Shown piece after piece: positions 34,761-45,738 of a stretch of DNA of 64,000 nt. The notes beneath the pieces were generated by a model, which did no database searches, had not been told where the DNA came from, and saw only the letters and a program-made list of their open reading frames with translations. Numbering within the stretch: position 1 is the first letter of the stretch; each line of letters starts with the position of its first letter. Source of the DNA: Perca fluviatilis (lineage: Eukaryota; Chordata; Actinopteri; Perciformes; Percidae); NCBI RefSeq assembly GCF_010015445.1, contig NC_053133.1, positions 5,026,192-5,090,191 on the forward strand. The letters run 5' to 3'. The position numbers and the translations under genes were made by a program.

Positions 34761-34923
34761 TTGTAGGCCTTTATTCGATAGGACAGCTAAGACATGAAAG
34801 GAGAGAAAGAGGGGGGGGGGATGAGATGCAGCAAAGGGAACCTGCAGCCGCTACATAGGGTGCCTGGGTAGCTCACCTGGTAGAACATACGTACGCTTTA
34901 CCAGGTGAGCTACCCAGGCATCC
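34761..34923 (-). mobile_element. tRNA-derived SINE with inverted (palindromic) head
   Basis: On the minus strand the 3' part reads CCCTTTGCTGCATCTCATCC.. CATGTCTTAGCTGTCC..AATAAAGGCC, a familiar fish SINE body. The tRNA-like head, with A box GGGTAGCTCACCTGG, is present twice as a perfect 21-bp inverted repeat (34861-34881 and 34900-34920) around an 18-nt spacer containing TACGTACG. No B box is seen. Confidence 0.65.
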
Positions 34924-35065
34924 CGTCTGATGCTGCTTTTTAACATGTGAAAATATACTCTGATTGAGCTTCAAACCGAATATCACAGCAGGGTGATACC
35001 ATCTTGGGTTTCCACCCGAGAGTTAGATAAGAAGATGAATACCACTCCCACGTCTGTGCACTAAA

Positions 35066-35330
35066 TCTGAAACTACAGCAGCCGGTTAGCTTAGCATGAA
35101 GGCTGTAAGAAGGGGCAAGCAGCTTGCCTAGCTCTTTCCACAGGGAACAACAAGGAGCTTGCAGCACGTCTGTTTAATCTGTACAAAAATCCAAGGGTTA
35201 AAATGACACATGGTTTTACAGCAGAGTTATATATCGGACTACTTCTTGGGCAGGCGCAATGTGTTGCTGGCGTCTTGTCATGAGGTTGCCAGGCAACCAG
35301 CGGAGTCTGCACCTAAAGTAATATGTGAAT
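35066..35330 (-). repeat. Interspersed repeat, unclassified fish family
   Basis: Minus-strand motifs CTAAGCTAACCGGCTGC and TGGTTGCCTGGCAACC with the spacing seen here are typical of a dispersed teleost repeat. Ends are not defined. The 35340-36068 interval that follows has no recognised gene. Confidence 0.4.
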
Positions 35331-36071
35331 GTTTAATGCAGGTCTGCAGTTCTGGATCAAGACTAGACGGCGTCCTTGGCCAGATGCAGCATTTATTTGA
35401 AATGATAACATTATCATATCGTCTTCAACCCTTTAGTCAGCTAAACAGTTTATTGAGCTGAGCCTGTTCTTCTCTGGGATGCAACAAGTTCATATCCAGC
35501 AGTATATTAACAGTATTACAATAGCTGCATTTGGTGTTGAATAACCATTGCAGGAGAGAAACTCTTATGTACATGAGCTGTTTAAGCAACAATTAGGGCT
35601 CGACCTAACAACGCTTCCATTAGTACTGTGTGTGACTTCATATTCTTTCTTATTAGTTGATTAAAAGGTTCCACTTTTAAATGTGCACAGTAGTGGATCT
35701 TACGTTAATACTGAGAGGAAATCAAATCGGACCACTTTCAAAATAACCCTGCTGACATCACATCATTTATTTTGATTATCCAGATGAAATGCGGTTCGGA
35801 GATTGTTCTCATTAGTGATGCTGTAGAGGTCTGAGGTGGTCTGAGCCGACAGACTGCGGCGCTGCGGAGGGTGTGTTTGCCTCCACTGTATCACTATAAG
35901 TTCCAGCATCTTAAAATCTTAAAATTTCCAGATGTTGTATGTTTAAAAACTTTGGAAATACTTTTTCGAGTTGTGCCTTCCGGTCTGTATGCATTTTTTA
36001 TTTTTTTTATTTTATTAAGAGAAGGTAATTATAATTTAAAACAGTTCTCTATCTTTTGTTCTCTAAATATA

Positions 36072-36640
36072 CAGTGGTGCTCATAAGTTTATGAACCCAT
36101 GCTAAAGTTGACTGAAAAGAGGAATAAAAAAAACATCTTTTGGGAACTGATCTTAATGCCTTAATTAAAAACAAATTAGGAAAAATCCAACCTTTAAGGA
36201 CACCAATTTTCTTTGTGAATGAATTTATCGTAAATAAATAAATGTTCTTCCTTAAAATACAGGGGGCATAAGTAAGTACACCCCTATGTTAAATTCCCAT
36301 AGAGGCAGGCAGATTTTTTATTTTTAAAGGCCAGTTATTTCATGGATCCAGGATACTATGCATCCTGATAAAGTTCCCTTGGCCTTTGGAATTAAAATAG
36401 CCCCCCCACATCATCAGATACCCTTCACCATACCTGAGATTGGCATGGGATACTTTCCATAACATAATTTCTCAATGCAAATCAAACCAGCTATTAGGCT
36501 AACTGAAATAAAACCATGCCAATCTCTAGGTATGGTGAAGTGTATGTGATGATGTGGGGCTATTTAATTTTTTATTAATTAAGGCATTAAGATCAATTTC
36601 CAAAAGATGATTTTTTTTCATAAACTTATGAGCACCACGT
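36072..36640. mobile_element. Tc1/mariner-like foldback MITE
   Basis: The left end CAGTGGTGCTCATAAGTTTA follows TA (36070-36071). The right end is its inverse, TAAACTTATGAGCACCACG. The terminal repeats extend through TGATCTTAATGCCTTAATTA on both sides, with about 35 bp missing from the right copy. A second inverted pair (36396-36450 versus 36514-36568, CACCATACCTGAGATTGGCA type) makes the whole unit a foldback. There is no transposase frame. Confidence 0.7.
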
Positions 36641-36756
36641 TTTTCAGTTTTGGGGGTTGAATTATGGAATGATCTTAATGATGAGTTGAAAATGTGTACG
36701 TCTCTATTGAGTTTCAAAAAAGTTTCTTTCATGTATGTTAACCGAAATAAAATGAT

Positions 36757-37093
36757 TAGGGCTGGGCAAGTTAAGGCATTATTATCGTGTTAACTCATTA
36801 TTCAATTAACGCTGAAAATTATTTTATCGCGCATTAACGCAGTTTTTATTATTTCTTTTATTATTGTAAAAGGCTGTTGTTGACTGCTGCCGCGCTTACA
36901 GGAACTGCAAAAGAAAAGAATTGGCAGATAAGCAAACCAACAAATATGGAGAAAGGTACCGAACTTTTACATGGCCATTTTCATTTTAAAGTTCTTCCAG
37001 ACGGCGCAGTAGACAGAACCAAAGTTATTTGTAACCTGGGTTACCATAATTACGTCAGAGTTACAGTTCTAATGTTATGATTGTGGCTTAGGA

Positions 37094-37176
<83 letters not shown>

Positions 37177-37436
37177 CAAACAGGATAACATGAATGCTCT
37201 GGCAGTGGCAATAAGCTATAATTTTGTATTTGCTTTGATTACATTGTTTAAGTTGAGATTTACACTAAACATTTTTATTTAACTGCTACTGTAAGTGTTT
37301 GCAGAACAAATGTTATGGCATTTTTGTTCATATGGCAGAACATTTAAAATAAAATTGCGCTATACACTACTTTTGAATTAATTATTGGATTTTGCGTATA
37401 ACAATGCAATTAATCGCGATTAATCGCCCAGCCCTA
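36757..37436. mobile_element. hAT remnant (TAGGGCTGGGC termini) with 8-bp target duplication
   Basis: The left end TAGGGCTGGGCAAGTTAA and right end GATTAATCGCCCAGCCCTA are inverted. AAAATGAT (36749-36756) and AAAATTAT (37437-37444) match at seven of eight. An internal 67-codon frame (36877-37080) reads MEKG..LLHGHFHFKVLP..DRTKVICNLGYHN, resembling the start of a hAT/ZBED-type protein around a zinc-finger region, but with only one Cys. A long (AT)n array (37097-37175) interrupts the element. Confidence 0.75.
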
Positions 37437-37444
37437 AAAATTAT

Positions 37445-38489
37445 TCATCCTCATGATCATCATATTGTTTTTTCTTTCTGTCTGTCTGCACTTCCTTACC
37501 TTTTCTGTGAGGTGAGGACATACTGGGATGGTGAATATTCCAATACTTTTCATTTCCCATTTTTTTTCAATTTCAAAGCAGGGAGTTACTATGTCTGTTT
37601 CAACGGCGAGCAGGACAAACACATGCACATGCAATACACTTCCGTACCCTCCAGTACACACACTAATAGGATGAGTGACATTCCAACATTGCAGGAGATT
37701 TCGAGGAAGTTTCATCATGTTGCCAGAAAACCATGAAGTGCTTGCTGTTGTAGTGGGATACGTGTTTCTGTCTTGTGTTTCCAAAGTCAAGGTTGTGTCT
37801 GCGTGCACACGGAGAGCTGAGAAACACTACCTGATGTGTGTGACACACTTTAGTCACGTCTATTACAAACGCATTGCTTTGTTCCTTTAGGAATGCTTTA
37901 GGACGTACAAATACCAAATATCTCCAAGTCAAAACATATTCACAAATATTTAACCATTTCAAACCGGTGCTTTCTGCATTTTGTACTTGTTAAAATAAAC
38001 TAAAAGTTGTTTTTCATATATACAATATATCTCTTTTCTTTCTCTGACAAATTAACTGTATATTCTGCTGATGAACCATACTGTATAGAGCATTAAGTCC
38101 AACTCTTCAGGAAAGCTCACCTATATCCATATCCACCCAATATTGAGAAGAGGTAGATTTGTCTCCCCTCAAAAAATATGGACAACCCACTCCCTAAAAA
38201 AGGTAAAAAAATAACCTTTCAGGGGGCTCAAAACGTACGGAAAACAAGAACTGTCTACTTGTGCTACATCGAGGAGTTAAAGAACACAACAGGAGCGGGA
38301 AAAATAAAGATAGTTTTATGTAGATTTAAACTTTGGAGCTTCTGGCTTGAACAAGTTCTCATTCTCTTACAGATTTGTGCACCCTGGCATGTATCTGAAA
38401 TAAATTTACCACACTCAGTGCCGCTGGTACCATCAGGACACGGTGCTCATTTCACTTTAACCACTGGTTAACGGTTCCTGATTCCCCAA
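37445..38489. other. Non-coding stretch, no gene seen
   Basis: Overlapping frames on both strands (37663-37962, 38178-38471) carry no motif. The 38178-38471 frame (MDNPLPKKGKKITFQGAQN..) is Lys-rich and unrecognised. No start context, splice sites or termini support it. Confidence 0.4.
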
Positions 38490-38566
38490 ACTACGGAGCG
38501 GCTCGAGGCCCAAATCAAAGGAATTTGAGTTAACGCTTTATTATCGCGTTCATTTTGACAGCCTAG
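38490..38566. mobile_element. hAT-type right-end fragment
   Basis: TTAACGCTTTATTATCGCG then CATTTTGACAGCCTA matches the end of a fish hAT family with TAGGGCTGTCAAA-type terminus. The other end is not visible. Confidence 0.4.
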
Positions 38567-38739
38567 TGCAAATACAAGTCAAACTCTATCTATAGTATTT
38601 TGTGTGGGTACAATCTTTGCTTATTTAGGGTCCACGGCCATTCTCCAGTTCAAATGTATGCTGTAACTGTAAAAGCTTGTAGGCTGTAGTTACAGCCGAT
38701 GCTTTGTTAGTGTGGCTGTATTTCTTTGACTGAGCAGCA

Positions 38740-39160
38740 GTTTGTGTCTTAACAGTGATGTTGTTAACAGTACCTCGTTAAAGAAAAAGCTCCATTGTTA
38801 CTGTCAGCAGCAGCACTTTACTCCTGGAACAGCAGTTAGCATTGTAAAGGATGGCTCTCATTTGGACTGCAGACAGTTATTAAGTCATAGCTTATGGAAC
38901 ACAATATGGCCTGCATATTCAATATCTTCATTAAACAATTGCTGTGTCTTTGTTAAATTGGTCGGCCAGCTAATCTTATTAAGCCATTTGCCTGAGGCCT
39001 AATTCCATGGAAGGTGATACAGTCAGCGACACAACTATTTTGAGGCTTCGCTCCAACTTTCATATCAGGACTCTGGCATTGTGTTTGTAATTGGAAGGCG
39101 GCATTATTAAGATGTAATGTGGGAGTTGAGGAGATATTATATATAATGACTATCTATTCT
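38740..39160. other. CNE-like unique block
   Basis: Non-repetitive sequence with CTAATCTTATTAAG, GCCTAATTCCATGG, TTTGTAATTGGAAGG and ATTATTAAGATGTAATG motifs. Such TAAT-rich, balanced stretches are typical of conserved developmental enhancers. There is no coding or transposon signal. Confidence 0.3.
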
Positions 39161-39258
39161 TATCGTCTATTAGAGGACTCCTGAGACATATAGGCTGTGT
39201 TCAGTCACAGTGGCACTCTTTAAGCCAAGTCTCCGCAGCAGCAGAAAAGCAGAATATG

Positions 39259-39405
39259 CCATCCATCCATCCATCCATCCATCCATCCATCCATCCATCC
39301 ATCCATCCATCCATCCATCCATCCATCTGTGTATCCGTCGTCCATCCATCCATCCATCCATCCATCTGTCTATCCATCCATCTGTGTATCCATCCATCCA
39401 TGCAT
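39259..39405. repeat. (ATCC)n tetranucleotide array with variant units
   Basis: Perfect ATCC units (39260-39327) are followed by interrupted blocks containing CTGTGTATCC and CTGTCTATCC variants. This may be the reverse-strand tail of a GATG-ending LINE, but no LINE body flanks it. The 39410-40075 interval beyond has no recognised feature. Confidence 0.95.
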
Positions 39406-40079
39406 TCTTATGCTCTTAATAAAGGAAAGGTCTGGAGGGGAGTTGTATATGTGACGTTTATTTTTTTCATTTTTTATTGGTGAGAAACATGCACTGACAT
39501 ATACAGTTTACTAAATGTAATTGACATATGGCCATGGCGTTATATGTGTAAGTACTGTAAACTATAATAAAACCACTGCATTTGCAATTTGATTGCTTGG
39601 GATCCATTTCAGGATTTTGTAAATTATTGTTACCAAGCAATGGAATTCAAAACTGTTGGCTGATGATTAGCATGGGAGTGCTGAAAATGTTGAGGAATAT
39701 TATTGTTTGCTGCCAAAGCCACAGTCCAATGAGAAGATTAATATCAGGTTCATCTCTGAAAAATAGTCTCCATCAGAAGTGAAAGAAATACTCACCTGGG
39801 TTTGTTCATCACTGAGCCGAACGCACCGTGAGATCCTGCCTGCAATCACTGCACACTGCTGCTCAACAAACAGCTTGGGCATCAGCTTAGAGTACAGATA
39901 ATGAGGCCAGTGTATGTGCTCAGCTAGGCTAAGCATGTCTCACACCTACTTTAACAAAGAGATCAAACAGATATACTTCTCAAAAAGTGGTATACAGCTT
40001 TTTTTTTCCTTGGCAGTCCAAATATTCAAACCCACACCCCTGCAGTCACAAGTTTACTTCCCACTAGTCTCTCATTGCC

Positions 40080-40350
40080 AGACCTTCCTCCACAGTGCTG
40101 CAGAGGCGCTGTTAGATGACGTAGTATTAACAGAGACAACGGTAGAGAGTAGTGTGAAAGACTGAAAATCCGGGTAAGGAGTGGTTCATGTCCCTTCTTG
40201 TTCCGCGTATCACCAAAACGTACATTTTGTAATTCCACCCACCATATTTTCCTAGACCTAACTGTCTCGATCTTGTGCCGTGTGTCAGTAAAACGTGCGT
40301 CCTGACCCAGAGCGTCAAAAAGTGGCGCCAACAGTCCCAACCAAGCATGT
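40080..40350. repeat. Dispersed repeat with CCAGACCTTCCTCC hairpin motif
   Basis: GCCAGACCTTCCTCCACAG (40080-40098) starts the same hairpin motif as at 40462 and 45143. The downstream part (GACGTAG..GGTAGAGAGTAG..GAAAATC) is shared with 47118-47167, proving a dispersed family. Class unknown. Confidence 0.5.
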
Positions 40351-40449
40351 CTAAATATTACGCTAAAGGAGACTTTTTGCGTCAGTAATAAACGCGAAAG
40401 GCACCTGACTAAGCATTGCTATTTTGATGTAGTGAGAATGTGGTGCTAT

Positions 40450-40960
40450 TAGTCCCGCTTTGCCAGACCCTCCTCCACACGCTGCGGAGGAAGGTCTGGC
40501 TAGTCCACACAGCATTCCTGGATAGTAGAAAAACGTGCTCTGGTTTATTAGCATTTCTGTAAACCAATCACAATCGTCTTGGGCAAGTGCCGGATGGAGC
40601 CTCAGGAAGGAACTTGTTTTGGTGGAACATTCAATTCAATTCAATTTTATTTATAGTATCAAATCATAACAAGAGTTATCTCGAGACACTTTACAGACCA
40701 CACTCTATAATTTACAAAGCCCCAACAATTCTAATAATTCCCATGACATGTGTGTGAATCCACTGGAGTTTAGAATGCCAACACAAAGAAAGAGGAAGGT
40801 AGCGGACATCCGGCTCCATTGTTATGGAACCCACTGCAGTTCTAGGCATGTCCCGCCCTTCATTAGCATTTGTGTGCTATGATTGGCCAGGCGTCCATGC
40901 TTGCGCAAGGTAACAGAACCCCATTTGTTCAGGTCCTATCTCCTGATGAATTGGCTATTC
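40450..40960 (+). mobile_element. MITE with terminal hairpin, carrying a LINE 3' tail insertion
   Basis: GCCAGACCCTCCTCC and its near-perfect inverse GGAGGAAGGTCTGGC form a hairpin at 40462-40500, followed by CGTGCTCTGGTTTATTAGCA, which also occurs inverted in the 45045-45205 copy. At 40626-40745 a reverse-orientation LINE tail (TTCAATTCAATTCAATTTTA, then GAGTTATCTCGAGACACTTT) interrupts it. Confidence 0.55.
40626..40745 (-). mobile_element. LINE 3'-end fragment with (TTGAA)n-type tail
   Basis: The minus strand ends AAAGTGTCTCGAGATAACTC..ATAAATAAAATTGAATTGAA, the same 3' end as at 56620-56850 (minus) and 62510-62592 (plus). Three copies in one window mark an abundant family. Only the 3' end is present. 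Confidence 0.7.
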
Positions 40961-41524
40961 TAACCTTAACTACGCGAGGTCAGTGCCTTACCTCAACCAA
41001 ACGGGCTGCTTCGTAGGGCGGGTCTTGCCAAGAAAGCAGGTGGGATCCATAATAGCGCCTCCGAGCCCTTTATTGCTACGAACACACAGCAGTCGGGACT
41101 TGTGCCACGTAGGCTGTTGAGACACAGAAACGGAAGGCATCATACACACACATTCAGAGACAGGCCAGACAAATGATTACAGCATACTCTACGTAGCTGG
41201 ATGAAGATAAATATTCATGTTCCAACACGCCTACGCACTGTATCACTTTGTCATGCTAAGTCTTTGTCCATGCCCACATTCACACGCAGCACAGCTCATT
41301 CTGTATGCGTTCAGTGAACACAATTACATTACATAAAGCCAGCCAGCCAGCAGCCGGAGGCAGTGTATCTTCAGAAGGACACACACAGTACACACTGCAG
41401 TGGCAGTGCATACTGAGTCATACAAGACACCTATCAGACAAGTGTTACACACTCCAACTGCAGCCGAATTTTCAAGGGTTAGTGGATTTTCTGGGGGGGG
41501 GGTTTGCTACACTGGGGTCCAGAC

Positions 41525-42240
41525 ATTTGCAGTCTGTTGCAGCTCAAATCCAGTTGAAGACTCTAGTGCTGATCTACAGGGCAGTGAAGGAACGGAAATG
41601 TCCTCGCTACAGGAAGCAGCAGACACAGACGAAAACTGAGACATAAAATAAATTATATATATATATATATATGTATAACATGTAGAAAAAGTAGTTTTGG
41701 ATAGTCAGCTTTTTTCCTTTCGAGCAGCCCATACATGGAATACCATACCCACAGAACTAAGGAACATCACATCCATCAAATCCTTCTCCAAATCCATAAA
41801 ACATTGGTTATTGACTACTCAAATATGCTGCCATAATCCTGAACAATGTGTTTGTCTTAGTCGCTATAGTAGTGTCTCTGTGTTTGCTTATGTGCTTGGT
41901 GCTTGTATGTGTTGTTGATGTTTTAACGTGTGTCTATGCACTTTTACCTGTCTGCTGTATATGCTACTGTCTTATGTTTTTCTCATGCCATCAACCTAAC
42001 CCAGCTATCGTGATCTGGACTAGTGGCAGTGTCATTTTACTTTTCTATGCTGCTATGTGTTCTTGTTTTATGCTTATGTATTATACTGTTGGAGCTTATC
42101 TAATGTTTTAAGCCATCAACCTGCTAGCGACTGCAGATGAAAATTAGCCTGCATGGCTAAATCTGGCATATGTACATGTTGGACTCTGTGCTCATGTTGA
42201 TTAATGTGCGCTGTCCCTTTTAAATGAATACATTTAAAAT
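41525..42240 (+). mobile_element. LINE C-terminal and 3' UTR fragment
   Basis: One frame gives AAQIQLKTLVLIYRAVK. After a short (AT)n insertion (41654-41672), another gives FRAAHTWNTIPTELRNITSI then FSKSIKHWLL. Both match the end of L2/CR1-type LINE proteins (H-W-L-P..I-x-F-K-x-L, then W-N-x-[IL]-P). An AT-rich 3' UTR follows to AAATAAATAG near 42245. The 5' part is missing. Confidence 0.6.
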
Positions 42241-42302
42241 AAATAGACAGGAAAAATGAAAGACAGGGACATATAGTCAATCTGCTTTCTGTTCCCTCTC
42301 GA

Positions 42303-42742
42303 CCTAGCCTGGATACCAGCCAAATTTAACCCCGCCCACAACATTTGAGGTCGGGAAGTTCGGTCTGGACTTGATCCGTTGTGGAGCAACTATGCTCCAA
42401 CCAGAGCTGTTTGGACCAATCAAATTGTCAGGGCGGGCTTTATACGATGATGGACAGATGATCAACAGTAACGTAATCAACCACATCACCAAAGAGCGCT
42501 TGGGTTGAATTTGTTTACAACAAAGATGGCTGCCGCTGGATTATTGACATGTGTAGGTTCCGCCATTGCATTTGTTGTGCTCTGTCAAAGCTCTGTTGCT
42601 GTGATTGGTTGTAGGTCTATCCAGTTGAGTGCAGAGGCATTTTCTTTCCTGGTTCGGTTGAAACACACCCCATAATCACAGCCCAGTGGAGCAGTATCAG
42701 ACTCATATTCTGACTAGAATCTGTGTATGACGACGTCAGGCT
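42303..42742. mobile_element. MITE with CCTAGCCTGGATAC / GTCAGGCTA ends
   Basis: TAGCCTG at the left and CAGGCTA at the right (about 42735-42741) are short inverted ends. The interior includes CCAATCAAATTGTCAGGGC and AAGATGGCTGCCGCTGG, typical of a GC-richer fish MITE. Target duplications were not resolved. The 61-68-residue minus frames are unsupported. Confidence 0.5.
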
Positions 42743-43052
42743 ACTCTCGACCCAAACTGTTGAAGTTCCTGCCTCTGAATCTGAGGACAGCAGCATCAGT
42801 TGAGGAGTTGAAGAGGCTGTCAAAAACCAGCCTTGCTTTCATCTAGACTCTGTTATTACTACTGCCACCTTAACTTAAAAAAACTTAAATCTTGTTTGTA
42901 CTAATCTGCAATTAAGTACACAGTAGTTAAGGCAATCCCACAAGCAATGATTCATTTAATCAAAGGCATGCTGACTTATTCGGTGGTCATGCCACAAAAG
43001 AGTCATTAGTTACAGATGGATGTAGTTTTTTCGATTAAAAAACAAATGCAAT

Positions 43053-43965
43053 GTCACCAATCCTGTTTGTAATATTTATGGACAGGATATCGAGGCGTAG
43101 TCGGGGTGGGGAGGGGTTGCAGTTCGGTGGGCTGGGGATCTCATCGCTGCTTTTTGCAGATGATGTGGTCCTGATGGCATCATCGGCCTGCGACCTTCAG
43201 CACTCACTGGATCGGTTCGCAGCCGAGTGTGAAGCGGTTGGGATGAGGATCAGCACCTCTAAATCGGAGGCCATGGTTCTCAGCAGGAAACCGATGGAAT
43301 GCCTTCTCCAGGTAGGGAATGAGTCCTTACCCCAAGTGAAGGAGTTCAAGTACCTTGGGGTTTTGTTGCGAGTGAGGGGACAATGGGCGGGAGATTGGTC
43401 GGAGAATCCCGCCCAGCCGGGTGCGGTATTACATTCCATCTATCGCATCGTTGTGACGAAGAGAGCTGAGCCAGAAGGCAAAGCTCTCGATCTACCCGGT
43501 CAGTTTCGTTCCTACCCTCACCTATGGTCATGAAGGCTGGGTCAACCGAAAGAACGAGATCCAGGGTACAAGCGGCCGAAATGGGTTTCCTCAGGAGGGT
43601 GGCTGGCGTCTCCCCTTAGAGATAGGGTAGAAGCTCAGTCATCCGTGAGGAGCTCGAGTAGAGCCGCTGCTCCGCTGCGTCGAAAGGAGCCAGTTGAGGT
43701 GGTTCGGGCATCTGGTGAGGATGCCCCTGGGCGCCTCCCTAGGGAGGTGTTCCAGGCACGTCCAGCTGGGAGGAGGCCTCGGGGAAGACCCAGGACTAGG
43801 TGGAGGGATTATATCTCCAACCTGGCCTGGGAACGCCTCGGGATCCCCCATTCGGAGCTGGTTAATGTTGCTCGGGAAAGGAAAGTTTGGGGTCCCCTGC
43901 TGGAGCTGCTCCCCCCGCGACCCGACACCGGATAAGCGGACGAAGATGGATGGATGGATGGATGG
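43053..43965 (+). mobile_element. Rex3-type RTE LINE, 5'-truncated, frameshifted
   Basis: The first frame reads MSPILFVIFMDRISRRSRGG, LLFADDVVLMASS (intact FADD), CEAVGMRISTSKSEAMVLSR and FKYLGVLL. An internal deletion near 43370-43440 and frameshifts break the thumb and C terminus (VERSQLRWFGHLVRMP, RGRPRTRWRDYISNLAWERL). The tail is four GATG units, the hallmark of Rex3/RTE elements in fish. ATGCAAT at 43046-43052 and 43966-43972 may be the target duplication. Confidence 0.85.
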
Positions 43966-43999
43966 ATGCAATAATACAATTTGAAGGACTATCCTAACT

Positions 44000-44352
44000 T
44001 TAGGACCCTTTGAAGAAAACTACAGTCATTTTCTAAATAAGTCGTTTTAAAATGAGATTTAGCCCTTTAATGATCTCTTGGGTCAAAAGCCATTCAAACC
44101 ATTTAACATCTTTTTTTCTCTCTTGGAGATTAACTGCAAGCTTTTCGGATGCTTTTCAATGTGGGATGACTTATGATGATAACATTGTGATTCTAACATG
44201 AAAATATAAAGTTCAGTCTCCAATAGGAGGACCACAAAGCAGAGTTTGGGAATATGAATTTAATTTTGGCAAACAATTGTATACACAAATGTCACTTTTT
44301 CTGCATATTTAAACAAAATGCTAATGAAATAACCCGTTACAAAAATAAAATG

Positions 44353-44405
<53 letters not shown>

Positions 44406-44417
44406 CCATCATCCATA

Positions 44418-44448
<31 letters not shown>

Positions 44449-45040
44449 GATGATATCTATGTACCTTAATTCCTGACTGACCACTTGTGTGTTTCTTTTC
44501 ATTTCTTTATTTTAATATAATTTCCTTTCTCTTGCTCGGTCTTAAATAAGACATGTTCCTTGTTTATTGTGCAATAAGAATACATTTATGAATTAAAAAA
44601 TTAAACGAATACTGCCACTTCCTGCTTAATCTGAGAGGATTACAATTAATAACATCATGATGATGAAAGTGATGAGACTAATTGCTGTTGTCACTGTTAT
44701 GCATACAGTCATTACCACTGTTTGACTTCAATTACATTATTTTATTTTGTTTTATTGTTTTTAACTTTGTTCTTAAAAAAAGCACATTCCTATTTTTCTC
44801 TCATCTTAAACAACTTGTGTTTTATGACCTCTACTGTTTTGTACCAAGCCTGCACCTATTAGAGCCTTTAATAAACAGCTGGTTAAATTGTTCTTCATGT
44901 GTAGTTTTGTTCACAAATAGGCTGTTATGTAAATTGTGTTTGTATTAGTTTTTATATATATTTCTCTATATTTCAACACAAGAATCATCGTATGAAATTA
45001 ACAGCTAGCGAGACAATCTTTTCAATCTGAGTTTGCTGTT
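44000..45040. other. AT-rich non-coding stretch with paired (AT)n arrays
   Basis: AT arrays at 44353-44400 and 44417-44442 are separated by GTATGCCATCATCCAT and followed by GTATGGATGATATC, so CATCATCCAT and ATGGATGAT can pair across the second array. No gene was seen elsewhere in the stretch. Confidence 0.7.
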
Positions 45041-45044
45041 GATT

Positions 45045-45205
45045 AAAACCAACTAAGGCACCGTTGCTCGGTCAGGCAAAAGAAATGCCAATAAACCAGA
45101 GCACATTTCCCTCCCCCTCATCCCAGAATATAGGTGGACTAGCCAGACCTTCCTCCGCAGCGCTGTAAAGGAAGGTCTGGCAATGCGAGACTACTCTTGA
45201 AGTGG
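45045..45205 (-). mobile_element. Inverted copy of the CCAGACCTTCCTCC hairpin MITE
   Basis: AGCCAGACCTTCCTCCGCAG and its inverse GGAAGGTCTGGC (45142-45181) form the hairpin. The flank reads AATGCCAATAAACCAGAGCA, the inverse of the sequence after the hairpin at 40527. Confidence 0.55.
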
Positions 45206-45603
45206 TGAACACTAACGGGCAATGCGAGTCTAGCAGAGAGAGAACAGCTGGACATCAGAGTGCTGTGGCGGCGGCTGCATTCACTGCGGAGCCACATAAC
45301 ACACAGTCACCTAACAAGAACAGAGGTGTTTCCTCTGCTTTGCAGCTTTTCCGTCTCCCCCAGGCTTAGTTCAGCTGTACAGCGTTCTCCCTCTGAGCTC
45401 CAGCATCATTGTTTACCAGAAGCTGAACCCCCTAATAGACTTTGACACTGTGCAGGCCGCCAAAAAAAAAAACAGCAAGCTCAGACTGGTGTGTAATGAC
45501 TGAAAGAAAAAGACGAACAGACTTTGTGTGTGTGTCAGCATCTCCAGGAAATCGGTTTTCTAATCTGTCTGGTGTTAGGACTACTGTCCCACGCCCATAG
45601 CAC

Positions 45604-45621
45604 ACAAAAAAAAAAAAAAAA

Positions 45622-45659
<38 letters not shown>

Positions 45660-45738
45660 CAAACACAAAAACACAAACAAAAACAAAAAAAAAAAAAAAA
45701 AAACAAAAAAAAATATATTTTTTTTTTTTTTTTTTTGT
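45604..45738. repeat. Compound A-run, (CA)n, CAAA and A/T-run tract
   Basis: A17 (45606-45622), (CA)16 (45624-45655), CAAAA variants, A runs and a T-run (45719-45736). Poly-Phe/Cys/Val frames here are artefacts. Confidence 0.95.

Noticed and set aside
34861..34920. Hairpin as a microRNA precursor
   Set aside because: Both arms are SINE tRNA-like heads. Origin by inverted duplication explains the structure better, though small-RNA production is not excluded.
37663..37962. Overlapping 70-120-codon frames on both strands
   Set aside because: No motif, no codon-bias sign and mutually exclusive. Treated as chance.
39259..39405. Regularly spaced repeat resembling a CRISPR array
   Set aside because: A 4-bp tandem microsatellite without unique spacers, in a vertebrate genome.
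39170..39483. Frames with HPSI or MDGW repeats
   Set aside because: Translation of the ATCC microsatellite in different frames.
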